From Pomacea canaliculata (taxonomy: Eukaryota; Mollusca; Gastropoda; Architaenioglossa; Ampullariidae), in NCBI RefSeq assembly GCF_003073045.1, contig NC_037594.1, positions 19,226,927 through 19,290,926 of the forward strand: a stretch of DNA of 64,000 nucleotides, in the 5' to 3' direction. The position numbers and the translations under genes are program-made. Under the pieces are notes generated by a model. The model made no database searches, was not told the origin of the DNA, and saw nothing but the letters and a program-made list of their open reading frames with translations. Shown piece by piece: positions 12,428 through 25,651 of the stretch (positions within the stretch are counted from its first letter, which is position 1; each line of letters begins with the position of its first letter).

Positions 12428-15400
12428 TTATCTATTTAGTACCATGTCTTTACCTAAGAACTGTAGTTCATGGTCACATAAGTTCTGTGCACAGCTGTCA
12501 GGTGTTGTGTACAGCTGTCGAGTGCTGTGTCCATTGACAGCTGTATGCTGGAACTGTGCTGAAGCAATGTGTTCTTCAACAACAAAATACATAGGGACAT
12601 AACCCACTCGTCCACTGGACCAAACCTGAAAGATCAGGTAAAAATAAAATCGCAGCCTAAGAGGAAGCATCAAAGATGCCTTTTCGAACATTCATATTAC
12701 TAATGAAACGAGTCATCTTTAAAAACATTTGCACATAAGGTGTAATTTTTCATATTTATATAAAAAATGTGTCATATATAAGCAATCCATACCTGAAACT
12801 GCTATAGGAAATTTAATAAACTAAGATCACTATTTACCACCAAGTCATGCAACTCACATTATCTGCACTACTTGTTCATACAACCATACAACTTGGATGT
12901 CCTTTCACACTCAGTCACTAATCTTACCACTTCTGCATAACTACTTTTGCTTACAGAATTAACACAATAACTGCTCATAAAGTCCCACAACTTACTACAC
13001 TCAGAAGAGCTCCTTGATCAAAACTAGGCTGGAAGGCGATGTGATGAGGGATCTCCCCAACTTCTCCCTTCACAAAACCACTGCAACATACAGACAGAAT
13101 TCTGGGCACACACCATCCATACACAGACCTGTGACAAATGGCTGAGGGCCAATCAAAGCCATACCCTTTACAAAACAATCACAACACCAAAACGTCAGGG
13201 CAAAATGCACATCCAACACAAAGAGGCCATGGCTCCTTCAAAAATGGAAATCATCTTTAAAACAGTTTAAAACACTAACATTATATAACTCCTCAAAGAA
13301 ATGTAAGAAAAGGAGTTACATAAAAAAGAAACATTAAAGATTAAAAAAAAAAAAAAAACAAAAAAACTTTTAGGTATAAATGAAAGCATGTGTCAAGCAA
13401 ACAAGTTGTTTGCTGGTGGGAAATGGCAATAATCTCCTAGATATTGAATGCATGAGGACTACTATACTAAAATGAGGACTACTATATTAACTTAATACAT
13501 ATACACTATACTGACTTCTATATACTAACTTGTACTCACTACTATACACATGACTATACAAGCTACTCATTCTAATGAGAAGGTAAGGAATTTTCGAAAT
13601 TTGGCGTAAGCACCTGAGAAATGCAAAAATAACCCCTTACTGTCAAAATGTTCAGATATAATTCAGATATTGCAACCAGCTGAGAATCTATATGAATATG
13701 GGTGAACCAGACAGCTCTTACCTTGGTAACAATTGTAAAACTGGATGTCGGGCAGTCTTAAAGATGATTATGAAAGGGCTAATTTTCTCGTCTGGACCTG
13801 TTTGACACACATCAGTATTGTCCATACCGAAGAAAGCCATCACTCTTGACACTCTTAGCACAATAACAGTGATCTCAATAGCCACTTTTAATAGTGCTGC
13901 TGACTGGAAATAGTCTGCATTGTATGCTTTTTGATTTAGTGATGAGAAATTATTTCTAAGTCCCTTATCTTCACTATACTTTAATCAAGCTGGACATAAA
14001 GCATGATAATAATCCTTCTCTCAAGTAGATTCACAGTTTCAATCCACAATACAAAATCTTATAAAACTCATCAATAACTTCATAATTTCATCATTAGAAT
14101 TTGTAACTGTTTGAAAAACACTATAATCAAGAGTGCATTATATTCTACGAAAAAAAATGAGATGCATATGTTGTGTGAAGATAAATAAATCTACATAACA
14201 GAATTTCACTAACCTCGACAAAGAACAGCTAATCTCTCACTTGTCTTATTCCAAACCATCTGCTGAACAAAACCACCAATCCTGGAAAGAAGAAATCCAC
14301 CATATAGTGAAGTTTAAACATAGATTCAGCAAGACACTGCCCATTAGGACACTCATTGCTAACTTCCTTGACAATTATTTTTAACTTGTTAAATTGAGAT
14401 ATAATCATTTTTTGACAAATTCAGCATTATAAATCTGTTATTTCTTTAACAAATCCTACAACCATTTACCATGAACATTCCCACACAAGCAAGAAGACCT
14501 GGCCACCCCAATTTATTTGTGCAAAGACATCTTAACAAAAGGTTTATAACTTTCTGCATACAGTAACAGATTTTTACCTGACATCTTCTCCACTCTGTGA
14601 TGTTAAAATGACATCAGAAAGATCGGCTACAGCAACTGCCATGGGAGCACTCCCCATGCTGCCACTTTTAACTTGTGCTGTAGTATCGTCTTTCAGCATA
14701 AAATCATGCTGTAGAGTACCAAACTTGATACAGTAAAGTACAGGATCAGCTTCCATGGCAAATAAAAGCATCTTTCCATCACAGCTCCAGCAGGCAGCCT
14801 GATAGATAATGAGATTTATGACACGATTATAATGTAGTTTATTATTCAAAATGAGCTTTTATTTCTCAAACAATAGGAATGCATAATACTCCCTCTTTCT
14901 GCTTTATACTGTCCTTCATGCAACTTATTTTATTAAATGCCTACAGTAACATTTGTGGTTAAATTAACATAACCATCCACATATCTATACATGCTCACTT
15001 TGAATCTCTCTAAATTTCTGAAATGTCTCCTCTTTTGAACTGGCTAATTATAATTATTAAAGTAATGGCAGATTAATGTTATCAAGTATATAACGTACTA
15101 TGCAGCGCCCTGACAGCTGAGACCAAACTTCACAGTTCCAGCTTGTGGTCTCCCAAACCCTACAATAAGAAAACATTATTCACTCTTGAAGAACTCTTCT
15201 GGTTTTGTTCAAATCAAATCAGAACATTAAAGATCAACCTGAATGGTTTGTGTTTTTTGCAGATATCGGTAGATATAGGTGATATAAACGTAATTTGTAA
15301 ATTTCATCCTCCAAAACTGATCCGTTAATTATTCACTAGCAAAGTACATGATTTGCACCTGTGATCGATGAGCGCCACTAATACTGTACTACGTCAGGCT

Positions 15401-18400
15401 GGTACACCATTCACAACATTGCCATCCGTCAACACCAATCACAGAGACAGTTCGGGTTATTTGGATGCTGAAAGTCTGCATTTTTCATGCTAAAGTAGCA
15501 GTGTTTCAGAACCACCAAGAAACACAGATGTCAGCATCTGAATAATCCAAATGGTTGCTCATTCTCTCTCTCTAATTGGTGTTGACTGCAGGCAATGTTG
15601 TGAATGGTGTACCAAAGTGACATAATACACTGTTATCAGCGCTCATTGATAGCAGGTATGAATCGTACCAGATAATTAACAGATGGGTTTTGGAGGCTGA
15701 AATTTACAGGTTAGTTTTATATCGCCTACATATTTGGAAAAAACACAAACCCTTCAAGTTGGTCTTTAAATCTGGTCACTGGTATATAAGAAAGAGGATG
15801 AAAAAATTTTTTAAGAACACTTTTTCATTTTCAACAATACCAGAGTTAACGTCTAAAAAAAAATTTAACACAAATATCACTATGCGATTTTCTTAAGTTA
15901 CCTAAACATAGAAGACAGAGTAGCAGACAAAACCTTGCTACCATCAGGTGACCATGACAGCAATGAAATGCCACCTCCTCCAAATCGTCTAAGTGGTGTA
16001 CATGCTTCAGTGGGAACACTCCAAACCTAGAGAACAAGATGACAAAGGCATTTTGATAACTGAAGAAATATGACAAATCACGAACATCAGTATGAACATA
16101 TTACCAATCAAATACCCAAGAAACGTCTGTGTGACAGACTAAATGCACGTAGATTTGTATGCCCCCATGAATGAATATAAGAACTGTGTCTTCTCTACCT
16201 GCCAGCAAGGTAGCAAAGACAAAATACTTGAAATGATACCCTAACAAATCTCTGACAGACTATCAGAGCTCTCCTTCACTATCAGAAAATGTAACTATAG
16301 CAGGAGGAAAGCATTTCCTTCTCAGTACTTACCTGTAGCAACTATTCTTGATACTAAAGATTCTTCAGAAAATTATATCTAATCGGCATATTTAGAAAAT
16401 GCCTACAAGAAATGACATGCTATATTTTCACTAATTCTAGCAAAATCTTTTTACTGTTGGTTGAAAAAGGGTTAGGGTAAATAATGACCATAATAGCTGT
16501 GTCTGTGGGTGAGGAAGACAAAAGCAGTTTTCCTGAAGGATCCCAGGCAAGATGAGTGACTGGTACATGACCTGGCTGCTTTAGCACTTGCGCCAAACTG
16601 GTGGAGGGCCTGAAACAAAAGACATACAAAGTGGAAACTGAAAAGAACTTTTGGTAAAGAAACTACTAATAAATGCTCAATATCAAGACGTCATCTTTCC
16701 TATTACTCACTTATTATCAGTTCCTTTGTTTGGGCACTAGGATTTTCCAAATGCAGATAGCTTTAAGGATGCTTCTTTAAATTAAAAAAATGACAAACAA
16801 CACCTACCTTGCTGCCAGAGAAGTGGGTTCCACATGCCAAATAAGAATGCAGGATTCACAAGCAACAGCCAGAGTTGACGCAGACAAAGGTCTGCAAACC
16901 ATGATCAGAATTATAGAGCGAGTTTTAAATCCTTTTTCATATTAATTTACTTTTCTTGCTTATTATCTTTATCTCAATTCAAGAAAAAAAAAAACCATGA
17001 ACTTCATTACATTCAACTTAACTTCCCGCTGCATCTAAAACTCATCCTTGATATTTACGTTACAGCTTTTTAAAATTTCCCCACAAATTTTAAATTTCTG
17101 AAATTTTAATTTTAATTTCATAAATTTTTTCCAAGTTTCCCACATCCCTGGGCACTACTTACTGCCAGGCCAGACAAGAACATATTTTTGCAACTTGTGC
17201 TTTAGAACTGGCACCAAGTTGTTGCCAGAAGTATGCACATGCACAGCATCATCTTGCAATGCCAGGGCAAACTTTGTGGTATGGGGGTGCCAGGCAAATG
17301 CTCGGACTGGACTCTCTGACCTTGACATTTTAATTGGATAGCATTTATAAATAATACAGAGCAATGACTAAAAACTGACAGTAAAGTGAATCTGCAAGCT
17401 CAGCACTAAGCAATAAAATTTTCTCTCAATTTTATTTTCCAATAAATGACAATAGTTCTTTATAAATTTCAGTAGTTAATGCTGGTAAATAATGTTGCTT
17501 GGTGCAATATCTGCAATGAATGCATGAACTTGGATGAAAAATTTAAAATAAATTACAAAAATCTTTCAATCTGAGAAGCAATAATAGGAAAAAGCAACTG
17601 ACCAGTCTGATACTTCTGCATACTTAGCAATAAGTCCTTCATTTGACAGCTAATGTAAAGGAAAGCAAATACATTTTTATGAACATTTGTGACAGTGAAA
17701 GAAAATGATAAAGGTTTGGCATAATTTTCAATTTTGTTCATTGCCAGGACTCCATGTTCTATAACATGCCTGATTTGACAATGGTGATTATGACTAACAA
17801 ACTTTATAAATTTGAAACAATATTTTACTTTCTGGGTAACACGTTTCATGCAGAAATTATGCACCCTTTTTATTGGTGTAACTATGAGCTATTAACCGCT
17901 AGACACTCTGCCCATTGTACTGAAGTCACGACCAAAGCAGTTGATAGTTATGTAAAGCTAAAGCTCTACATTGTTACAAGAGGCTTAATATTAAGAGTGT
18001 TGACACAGTTGTTAACTGTTCCACTAACTTATATCCCCATGCATACATACATGTCCATGCTGTTCTCTTGCTCACCTCAATTTAAAATGTCAATAAATCA
18101 CAAATTACAGATGGTAACACTTACAGACATGTGAGGAAATACAGAGACTTTTAAGGAGCTGAAAGCTTTCAATAAACCTAGAATCCCATTAACTACAGAT
18201 GCTGCAACTGGACTGACTGGAAAAAAAAGAAAAAGGATACCTTTGATGAAAAGATTCAAAGGAAACATTTAACACAAATCAGATTTTATTAAGAAATAAA
18301 CACAGACTTCAAATACGCAGAAAATAAATAAGCTGGATGCCAAGATTAAAGTAATGTTCCTTGATGTCTAATTCTTTAGTTTTAGTCGAGTTGTGAGAAT

Positions 18401-19623
18401 AATGACAAAAAAGAGTAGTTTCAAAAGCCTCTTTCTGATTATTTTTCCTAGAAACGATTACATAAAAAAATTCACTGCAATCTGCTTGCTCCTTTCAAAC
18501 AAGTGTAAATATTTAACCTTAGAACAAAATATTTGTTGCTGATGGTTTTATTTTTGACATAATGTCAACTTAGTGACAACAACATTGAACAAAATGGTTT
18601 TATAATATTTAAGAAACAAGTGTCATTTCCCTTCTTTTTATGATTTCTTGCCAAGAAAATCATATTAAAATTAAAAGAAAATATTAAAAACAACAGACAC
18701 AAAATCTATAAGATGAAAAATTCTCTTTGTCACCTTCTTCCTTGCTCTCAACAATCTCTTCAAATGAGCTAGTCAATCCTTGGTCATACCTGAAATTTAA
18801 AGTATCTATACAGAAAATAATAGCAAAAAAAAAACTATTAAAAAACTCTTTATCTAAACAAATGTGACAAATATATTTTTTCCTAATTATATTGCATCAA
18901 TCAAAGCTTTGAGGAAACTTTTTCATCTCTTTTCTCCACTTTTTTCCCCACAAATAGGAAGCAAAATGCCCACCATGCGTGTAATGCCTTCTGCCACACA
19001 GTTTTCTCTTGAGGAATAAAAGCAGATTTCACATTTTCTCTGCAAGAAGCAATGCGAGCCTGGTCTCTTGACACTCTTATATCTGGGTAGTTGCCAAGCT
19101 GAAAATAATTTTCAGAAATGAGGTAAATTATCATTTCTCTCATTTAATAAGATTTATCAAGCATTTTATTTTTTAAAAATTGCACAATAAAAACAACTCT
19201 TACACGTAAAATCCATTTCTGCTATCTCTATACATAATGATAGGTGTAAAGCTGATAGAGGTAGAAACAAGGCTTGACAATATATGAACACAAAATTGCC
19301 CATGGTTATTTCTCTTGTCTAAGCGTATTATATACTGTATAGTAACCATCGCCCCCAACACACACACACAATGATAGACAAGCATACTCAGACTGCCAGA
19401 AGTATAAAGATATCAACAAGCTATACACTTCTATTCAAATCTGCAGTATATGTTGAACATTTTAATAAGTCTTCAATTCACAATAATTCAACTACATAAT
19501 TTTGATACATACCAAAGGTTCAGCCATGTTAGAAGACACATATTTCATTTCCCCATTTTTCTCCATGACAGTCACGTATTCTGAAGACGGAGGACTTCGG
19601 CATATTTCCAACAATCCAGACAT
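12428..19623 (-). CDS. AAAS: Aladin, WD40-repeat nuclear pore protein
   Basis: Aladin is a WD40 beta-propeller nucleoporin anchored by NDC1 (known for the family). Exons 5' to 3': 19623-19513 (ATG), 19098-18974, 18789-18734, 17649-17603, 17320-17163, 16891-16808, 16609-16489, 16026-15902, 15159-15099, 14798-14578, 14281-14214, 13797-13722, 13080-12996, 12625-12428 (stop). Recognisable stretches include [46 protein letters not shown] and [13 protein letters not shown]. The AAAS order of propeller blades is kept. The exon that should link 18734 (phase 1) to 17649 (phase 0), expected to encode a Trp-rich segment, was not found. In the exon 17320-17163 the frame slips by one base near 17180-17189, beside a T5 run; with one base restored, the conserved SCLAW stretch and the next exon fall in frame. 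The gene is otherwise intact and probably functional. Confidence 0.92.
15229..15768. repeat. ~540-bp near-perfect inverted repeat (fold-back element)
   Basis: The left arm (from about 15229: AAAGATCAACCTGAATGGTT) matches the reverse complement of the right arm ending about 15768. Pairing continues inward through CCTCCAAAAC, TTAATTA, GATGAGCG and GTACACCATTCACAACATTG to a centre near 15500. Arms are about 250 bp with scattered mismatches and short indels. No transposase is visible, so it resembles a non-autonomous fold-back/MITE-type element. It lies in the AAAS intron between 15159 and 15902. Confidence 0.85.
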
Positions 19624-19879
19624 GATTTTTTTTCTGCCCTGAAATAAGCAATACTCGATCAAAGTACAGCACAGTAGTACATGTATAAGTACGAGTTCTA
19701 ATCAACCACGGACTCGGAGTCGTCCCTATTTATTGGTACTGATATTCTAAGCGCTATGTAAAAAAAGAAGAAAAATAAAACGCGGCAGTATTGTGTCTGT
19801 GTTATGATACTTTTGCGCTGATACTAATTAAAACACAGTTATTGGACTTGCCGAATCCAGCACTCTAGCGGAATATTTG

Positions 19880-19960
19880 AACTTTTTAATTCCACAACTT
19901 CCCGCGGCAGACGAAAAAAAAAGAAGTACTCTCGCCGACTTCCGGTGAGAATGAGATTTC
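19880..19960 (-). promoter_or_regulatory. Probable AAAS promoter with ETS sites
   Basis: About 300 bp upstream of the AAAS ATG, ACTTCCGG (19939 region; CCGGAAGT on the gene strand, the GABP/ETS consensus) and ACTTCCCGCGG (about 19896) sit in a locally GC-richer patch. This fits a TATA-less housekeeping promoter. The start site is inferred. Confidence 0.45.
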
Positions 19961-19969
19961 GTGGCCAAA

Positions 19970-21510
19970 CTATCGTCTGCTTCGAAAAGGACATGACGTG
20001 GGAAGAGAGAGAGAAATCAAGAAGCATATGTATTTAATGTATTTGTTAGTTTGCAGAAAGGCCCTACTTAGTTCTTTCTTGGATATACAGACACTAGCTT
20101 GGCATTTTTGCTTACGAGCCACTACCTGACTTAAAGTAAAGCAGAAAAAATTAATTTTTACTTGTCTAAACACAGTTAATGTACGTCAGGATATACACCC
20201 TGAAAAGGGGGAAAAAAACATCGAGCCCTTTTCGTTTGTAGAATGTCACGGCTTCGTGAACCCTCCTTAAGTTTCACCCTTATCAGTTCAGCGCATTCTC
20301 ATTTAAGTGTTTGTTCATCAAGCACAATTAAGTTCGATCATAACTCTGATCACAAAAAACTGGTATGCTTCCAATATTTTTTTTGAAATCACACTATTTC
20401 ACATCGCATTGTCTATATTAATCTTACATTTGTATTCCATTTAGCGTTCAAGTGTGTTTGGTACTTCAGATGCACAAACTTCTGACTGAGGATTGCTTGA
20501 GCTGATTCTGTTGGATCGTCTGTAAGGTACAATGCTTTCTTCACCCCTGTTCTACATCTTTAACTGATCGACCTTCATTAACCGCATCTGTCAAAAGTTT
20601 TGCAGGGATATATCCGAACGTGTATTTTCATTTATTCGACGTTCGGCATAAATGAATTGGCATTGTCAGTTTTTGCTTGGCTGGTAACAGTGATATTTGT
20701 CAGATTTCGTAGGGAATATCCATCATAGTTATCCCCCTTTGACCTTTTCAGATTGGTATACTCTCTCGAACTTTTTTTAAAGGGTTGTGATATAATAGAT
20801 GATATATAATGCAATAAAAATAAGTGAAAATAACTTCCAATACTAACAGAAGAGTGAAATAAGAAAACAAGGGCACTGTTGAGATATTTCATAAATTTAC
20901 TAGAAAAAAGCAACAGTATATTGTGACAACAATTAAAATAGATCAGCAACACTTTGCATGCATATTAAGACTTTAACAAATTATTGTAGCTTTGAACAAT
21001 GCAAGTACCCTTGTGAGACAACCTTTTATTGGCTAACACATAACAAAAATAACATCACTTATTTCTTGCACAACAAAGAGAAACATTATAAAATTCAACA
21101 GCTAACATAAAACACGTAGACTTAATTACAAAATGTGTTTCCCTTTCATACTAGGGCAGCACAGTACACTTTTTGAGCACTAAATGTGCGAACTATTGCA
21201 CTTATCTTTCATCCATGAGCACACTTTAGTTAACTTTAAGTACCTCATTTAAATAATATTAAAAGCAGTGTCTGTACAGTCAATTTTAATACACATAATG
21301 TGCACACTTACTCCAGACCAATGCGCCAAAACTATTAAAGTCATCAAGGACCAGACAATTAGCTTAATGTGTTCATTAACAGCCTGCCAAGGTGCCTTTG
21401 TTGATTTGCATGACAGCAGTTTGGTTAATTATGTTCAAACATGTATCCAAAATATTAAGATTTATACTATTCATTTCTAAAAGTAGTTTTTTAAGTCATG
21501 CATAGTTTTT
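19970..21510. other. Intergenic: AAAS upstream and sarcoglycan 3' flank
   Basis: No conserved exon is seen. TTTATT occurrences (minus-strand AATAAA), for example near 21024 and 20632, could end the sarcoglycan transcripts. The open frames here (67-106 codons) are compositionally biased and unrecognised. Confidence 0.4.
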
Positions 21511-21513
21511 CAA

Positions 21514-21619
21514 TCAGCCTGTCATATAGCCATCTGAGGTGGAGTAAGGGCGTTGTCTTCTATGCCCTTCAGCGTGCCTGACATCTGCTTCATGGAAGTC
21601 CTGTAGTGGTATGTCAGGT
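21514..21619 (-). CDS. Alternative last exon of the sarcoglycan gene
   Basis: On the minus strand an acceptor CCTTTTCAG precedes an exon starting A|CCT, which joins in frame (phase 2) to the sarcoglycan exon 23215-23027. It encodes about 34 residues (RPDIPLQDFHEADVRHAEGH, then a basic Arg-rich stretch and a Ser/Tyr-rich end) before TGA. It is mutually exclusive with the PPxY last exon at 22678-22558, because that one has its own stop. The two transcripts would differ only in tail and 3' UTR. Confidence 0.6.
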
Positions 21620-22557
21620 CTGAAAAGGACATCATTTGTCAAACACTTCATCATCAAAGTAACAGGTGTTTTGCACATCAAATATATTTTTCATTGTTGT
21701 GGCTAACCAAAAAAGAAAAGAGTTTTGACCTGACTATCCCAAACACCGATCAGTACATGGCATTACTCGTTCATTCAGTTTGGTGAGCTACAAATACTTC
21801 AACATCACTATGTCAAAACAGAAAGCACGTGTCAATGATAAGCAAGTCTGCAAAAAATCCTGACATGCCCACATTAGTCAATCATGACATATGTGCATTC
21901 ACCATCAAGGGAAAATTACAACTTTATTATACCTAAGGCAATTGGAAAATTTAATGAAAATGGATTGGGTTTTTCTTTTCTTCTGGGGAAAGGTTGGCTG
22001 GTATAATCAGTTTATAAAATATTTGTAAAAACAAAATGGTCAGGATACTACAAAATCATGTATGTATGTGTGTTCTTTTCTATGCTAAATATATGAATTA
22101 AAATCTAAACTGTCATTGAAATAAAACCACACATTACATGAGACAGATCTTTTTGAAAAAAAAATATGGCACAGAACCTAATACTTGTTTAAAATCCTTT
22201 CTGTTGGGATAAAAACAAATAACCTTTCTCTCTCACACACACACACAGAAAGGTAGAGAGATGGCTACTGGCATTTACTGCCAACAGTGGTTGTGAGCCC
22301 CGTATGAGAATGAGAAAAAGCCATGAATATTAACATTCTTTGCTGCTATACTGTCAGATATCAACACTAGCAAGAGTAAAAAAAAAATATTTTTTTAATC
22401 TCTACCAAACTCGATCAAATAAAGTACTCAGTTATATTGATAAAAACAGAACTTTGAGGACAACGAATACTATCTTTGCTTATCCTAAGAAAGTTTAAAT
22501 CTGTCCTTAACATAAACATGACATTATTAGAAGAATGAGAAATAATCTGGGTAATAT

Positions 22558-24753
22558 TCACCCCAAAAAGGCATCATCATCATCCAGTGGATAAGCTGGT
22601 GGGCCACCATAAGCTGGAGGAGGTGGTGGAGTAGGAAGACTATTCTGCCAGCCTGTTGAATCTCTATTTCTATGGTGCCTGCACCAAGACCCAGATGTTT
22701 AGACACAGCATAAAAATTCATTTTAATAATTTACTAATTCCCGGTAAAATGAACGTAATTAAAAAAATTAATCCCTAATCCTGATCAAAATGTCTTGAAA
22801 TTAATAGAAGATTGCAAAATTTGATCATCTGATTTATGGCTATTCCACACCAACGTCACTGAATTCCTTTTCAGAAACATTTCTTCATTATTTATCTGCA
22901 GTCTCATTTCCTCTGGTTGTTGTGATACAATAGAAATCAAATGGTGATGACTTCATATTGGGTTTTTTTTCTAGGTTTTTTTTTAAGTCTAGAATGATAA
23001 ATTGTATATAATTCATGCATTTTGACCTCTGAAGGGTTCCTGGGGCAGAATGACATGAGTCACGTGGTCGGAATCCCCTGCGAAGACGCTGATCTCGTAC
23101 TAAAGTCATAGAACCACTTCGGCTGCTAAGAAGGGGTGTATTGTTAGCATGAGATATGTGGCGGACCGTGGCTGATGCTCGCCTCACAGCATCATAACTG
23201 GCAAGCACATCCTCGCTGAAACAATATAAAAGAAATTTCTAACATTGCTAAAACTTTTAAACAAATTTTTGAAGGGTTTGATGAGCATGACAAAATGGGT
23301 GATGCCTTCTTTAGAAGCTAGGTATTTATTTGTTATCTGCCTGTGTCATGGTGTACAGAATGTCATCCAACAGCAACAATCCTGGCATTTCATTAACTAC
23401 ACAGAAAGAGCCACAGAATTTGTCTTTGTGTTATGTTTTGTAAAGCGGAGTGAGTGGGCTTAGGCTAGGATACTACACTATAAAAGCCTACAATCACATC
23501 AATACTTTTTTTTTTGGAGGGGGGAATGTTTTCATAGCTGAGTGTTTGCCTGGGGGTAGGGATTTGTGTGTGTGTGTGTGTGTTTTTAATCTGTTTCATT
23601 TGTTTTATGCCACACAATGAGAGTGTTGCATAGTTAGGAAATATGCTTTATGCTATCATTATCATCAAGATCAATTTATTAACACTGCTTACCTTTCAGA
23701 TAGCTTGCGTAACCTGAAATGGTTAAAAAAAAATTAACCCATTGCATAATACATTCCCGCAAAAATTACATTTAGCATTGAAACTTAAATTGCCTATCAT
23801 ATGCAGAGTTTTGTCCAATCGCTATGTTGTTCATTTGAAATGGGGGTGGGAGATTGGTGTTTTACATCAAGCCAAGCAACTATAAGGCTGTCAGGCAAAA
23901 GCAGCCAGCCATATGCAAAGAAAAAACAGTGTGTCCAAGACAAGATCTGAACCAAGGACAGCCAATTTTCACTGCTATAGTGGCATTCGCTTCTTTTCAT
24001 TTGTGGGCCATGTGGTATGTGTGTGATGGGACAGAATAAAATGGAGATCATTATGACAGCTAAGCCTTCTTACATTTGTGCATAGGCGTGGCATAGTAGG
24101 GTATGTTTGGGGTCAGTTTTATTTTCTTGATGTTTTATTTTTAACTCGATACAAAACTTCTTTTGTAATTCCTTCTACGTCTAATGATAGCATTTGTAGC
24201 AGAGAATGTAGGTTATAATCATTTCATTAAGTGCTCAAGATGTGTAGCGCCATAGCCATTGATGAGCATAGATACTTTTTCAAACTGCATAAAATAATAA
24301 TTTAAACAGACTATAAAAAGTATTAAAATTGAAAGATATGACAGAAAATTTTAAAAACAAAAAAATATAAATCACAAAAAGTAATAACAAATAAAAGAAA
24401 GCAAATCCTCCTGTTTTAACCAGTTTGTAGGTCTGAGCTACATGTTCTAAAAAATGTTACAAGTGATCAAAACAAATCATATCCAATAAAGAGATATCAA
24501 CCTGCTGAAGGAGCAGCACATATGATTGAAAGAACAAAGAGCAGGAACACAACCACTGCTACTGGTGTCACTACGGTGAACAGGAAATCAGGAAACAGGT
24601 CCAGACACCGCTGGTTACCACATTCATCTGGTGGCATAAAGGAACTGTCAAACGACTGAAGAAGCTCTAGGTCTTGACTCTCCATGGTCTGATTCCAGTC
24701 TGTACTTTGGTAACGGATGGACTGTGGCAGGATGCTGTTTTCATCAGAAGATG
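22558..24753 (-). CDS. SGCE: Alpha/epsilon-sarcoglycan-like, membrane segment and cytoplasmic tail
   Basis: Sarcoglycans are single-pass subunits of the dystrophin-associated complex. Exons: 24753-24502 (phase 1 start), 23713-23693 (21-nt microexon), 23215-23027, 22678-22558 (stop). The transmembrane segment FLFTVVTPVAVVVFLLFVL aligns with the vertebrate epsilon-sarcoglycan membrane span. The tail SYDAVRRASATVRHIS aligns position by position with the juxtamembrane helix of epsilon-sarcoglycan. A one-base deletion near 24520 breaks the frame: restoring it gives an MCC motif after the span, as in vertebrates, and makes the microexon phase fit. The last exon is Pro-rich with two PPAY motifs and an acidic LDDDDAFLG end. 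The expected ~250-residue ectodomain was not found upstream. The subfamily call (alpha versus epsilon) is tentative. Confidence 0.75.
23693..23713 (-). CDS. 21-nt sarcoglycan microexon
   Basis: TTTCAG precedes G TTA CGC AAG CTA TCT GAA AG and is followed by GTAAGC, giving LRKLSE plus split codons. Both borders are canonical. The downstream phase matches exon 23215-23027 exactly. It encodes the basic stretch just after the membrane span. Confidence 0.7.
23820..24045 (-). mobile_element. tRNA-derived SINE, family 1
   Basis: The minus strand reads GGTTCAGATCTTGTC (B-box-like) followed by a tail with GCTTGATGTAAAACACC near 23860. The B-box region is shared with the element at 48190-48420 (GGTTCAGATTTCGTC). 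It sits in the sarcoglycan intron upstream of the microexon. Confidence 0.5.
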
Positions 24754-25342
24754 CTACAATTCAAAATGGTACTGCAGAGTGTTGCATTGGTGACCTTTCA
24801 TCTGCAAAAGTTAATGGCATGAAATTTGAATCAATGCCTGACCATTTTAACTAACAATATATGGTAAATATGACTTTAAAAAATGAAATCTATGGTGTAT
24901 CATAAAAGATATCATTATTCTTTCATAGGGCTAGTGACTGCAATGCTCTGCAATGTCTTTCCAAAAAAGATAAAAGCTGGAATTTGAAAAAAAGAAGTGA
25001 GGAGCACTGAGAACATGAATGCACTATTTGCACTTAATATGCTCACAGCTTCTGAAATACTGGTATTACCAAGATATGATTCATTCATATATGCATGATT
25101 AATTAGCACAACTTTTCCACTGACGTTCCCCCTCCCCTCCCTCGTAAACTGACACAGATCTGTTAACTGGACAGTCACAATGTACAGGTTCAAGTGTAGG
25201 CCAAACCAGACACTCTAAAAGTTGTCTGGCTTGGTTTTATTTAGCCTACAGTTAACGTTCAGAATATTTAGTAATTACTGCTGAAGTACTGATTAACTAA
25301 CCCCTGAACCTCATCTCATCTAATCCCAGCTGTTCGCTTCAC

Positions 25343-25496
25343 CTTTGAAGCTTTCCATCCCTGAAAACGTTTTTCTTCTCTTCTGTCCAAATAAACAAAC
25401 GTTAGACTTTCCATCTTTCCGTGTAAAATTTCGACGATCTGCTACCCTTTCCGCCAAATAATAATTAGTACGACTGGTGTAGTCTGCAAACGTCAT
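25343..25496 (-). CDS. Candidate first coding exon of the sarcoglycan-like gene
   Basis: An ATG at 25496 opens 51 codons ending AAA G|GTGAAG, in phase 1, which matches the start phase of the transmembrane exon at 24753. The sequence is basic and Arg/Lys-rich (MTFADYTSRTNYYLAERVAD at the start), with no signal peptide and no likeness to the sarcoglycan ectodomain. If used, it would give a short form with no ectodomain. Phase match is the only support. Confidence 0.25.
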
Positions 25497-25651
25497 AGTA
25501 CTGTGTCTGCAGACAAAACTTCTGAAAACATGTGTATAACAAGTTACTAAATTTCATTTTTACAGCACATGGTGTTTAAGAAAAAGTTTCAACTAACCAA
25601 CAAATTAAAAAAATCCCGAAGTGAGGATACCAACCTGTAAATGAAATCGCT

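Noticed and set aside
18360..18480. Possible missing AAAS exon
   Set aside because: A CAG acceptor is present but all phase-compatible frames hit a stop within a few codons and lack the expected Trp-rich sequence.
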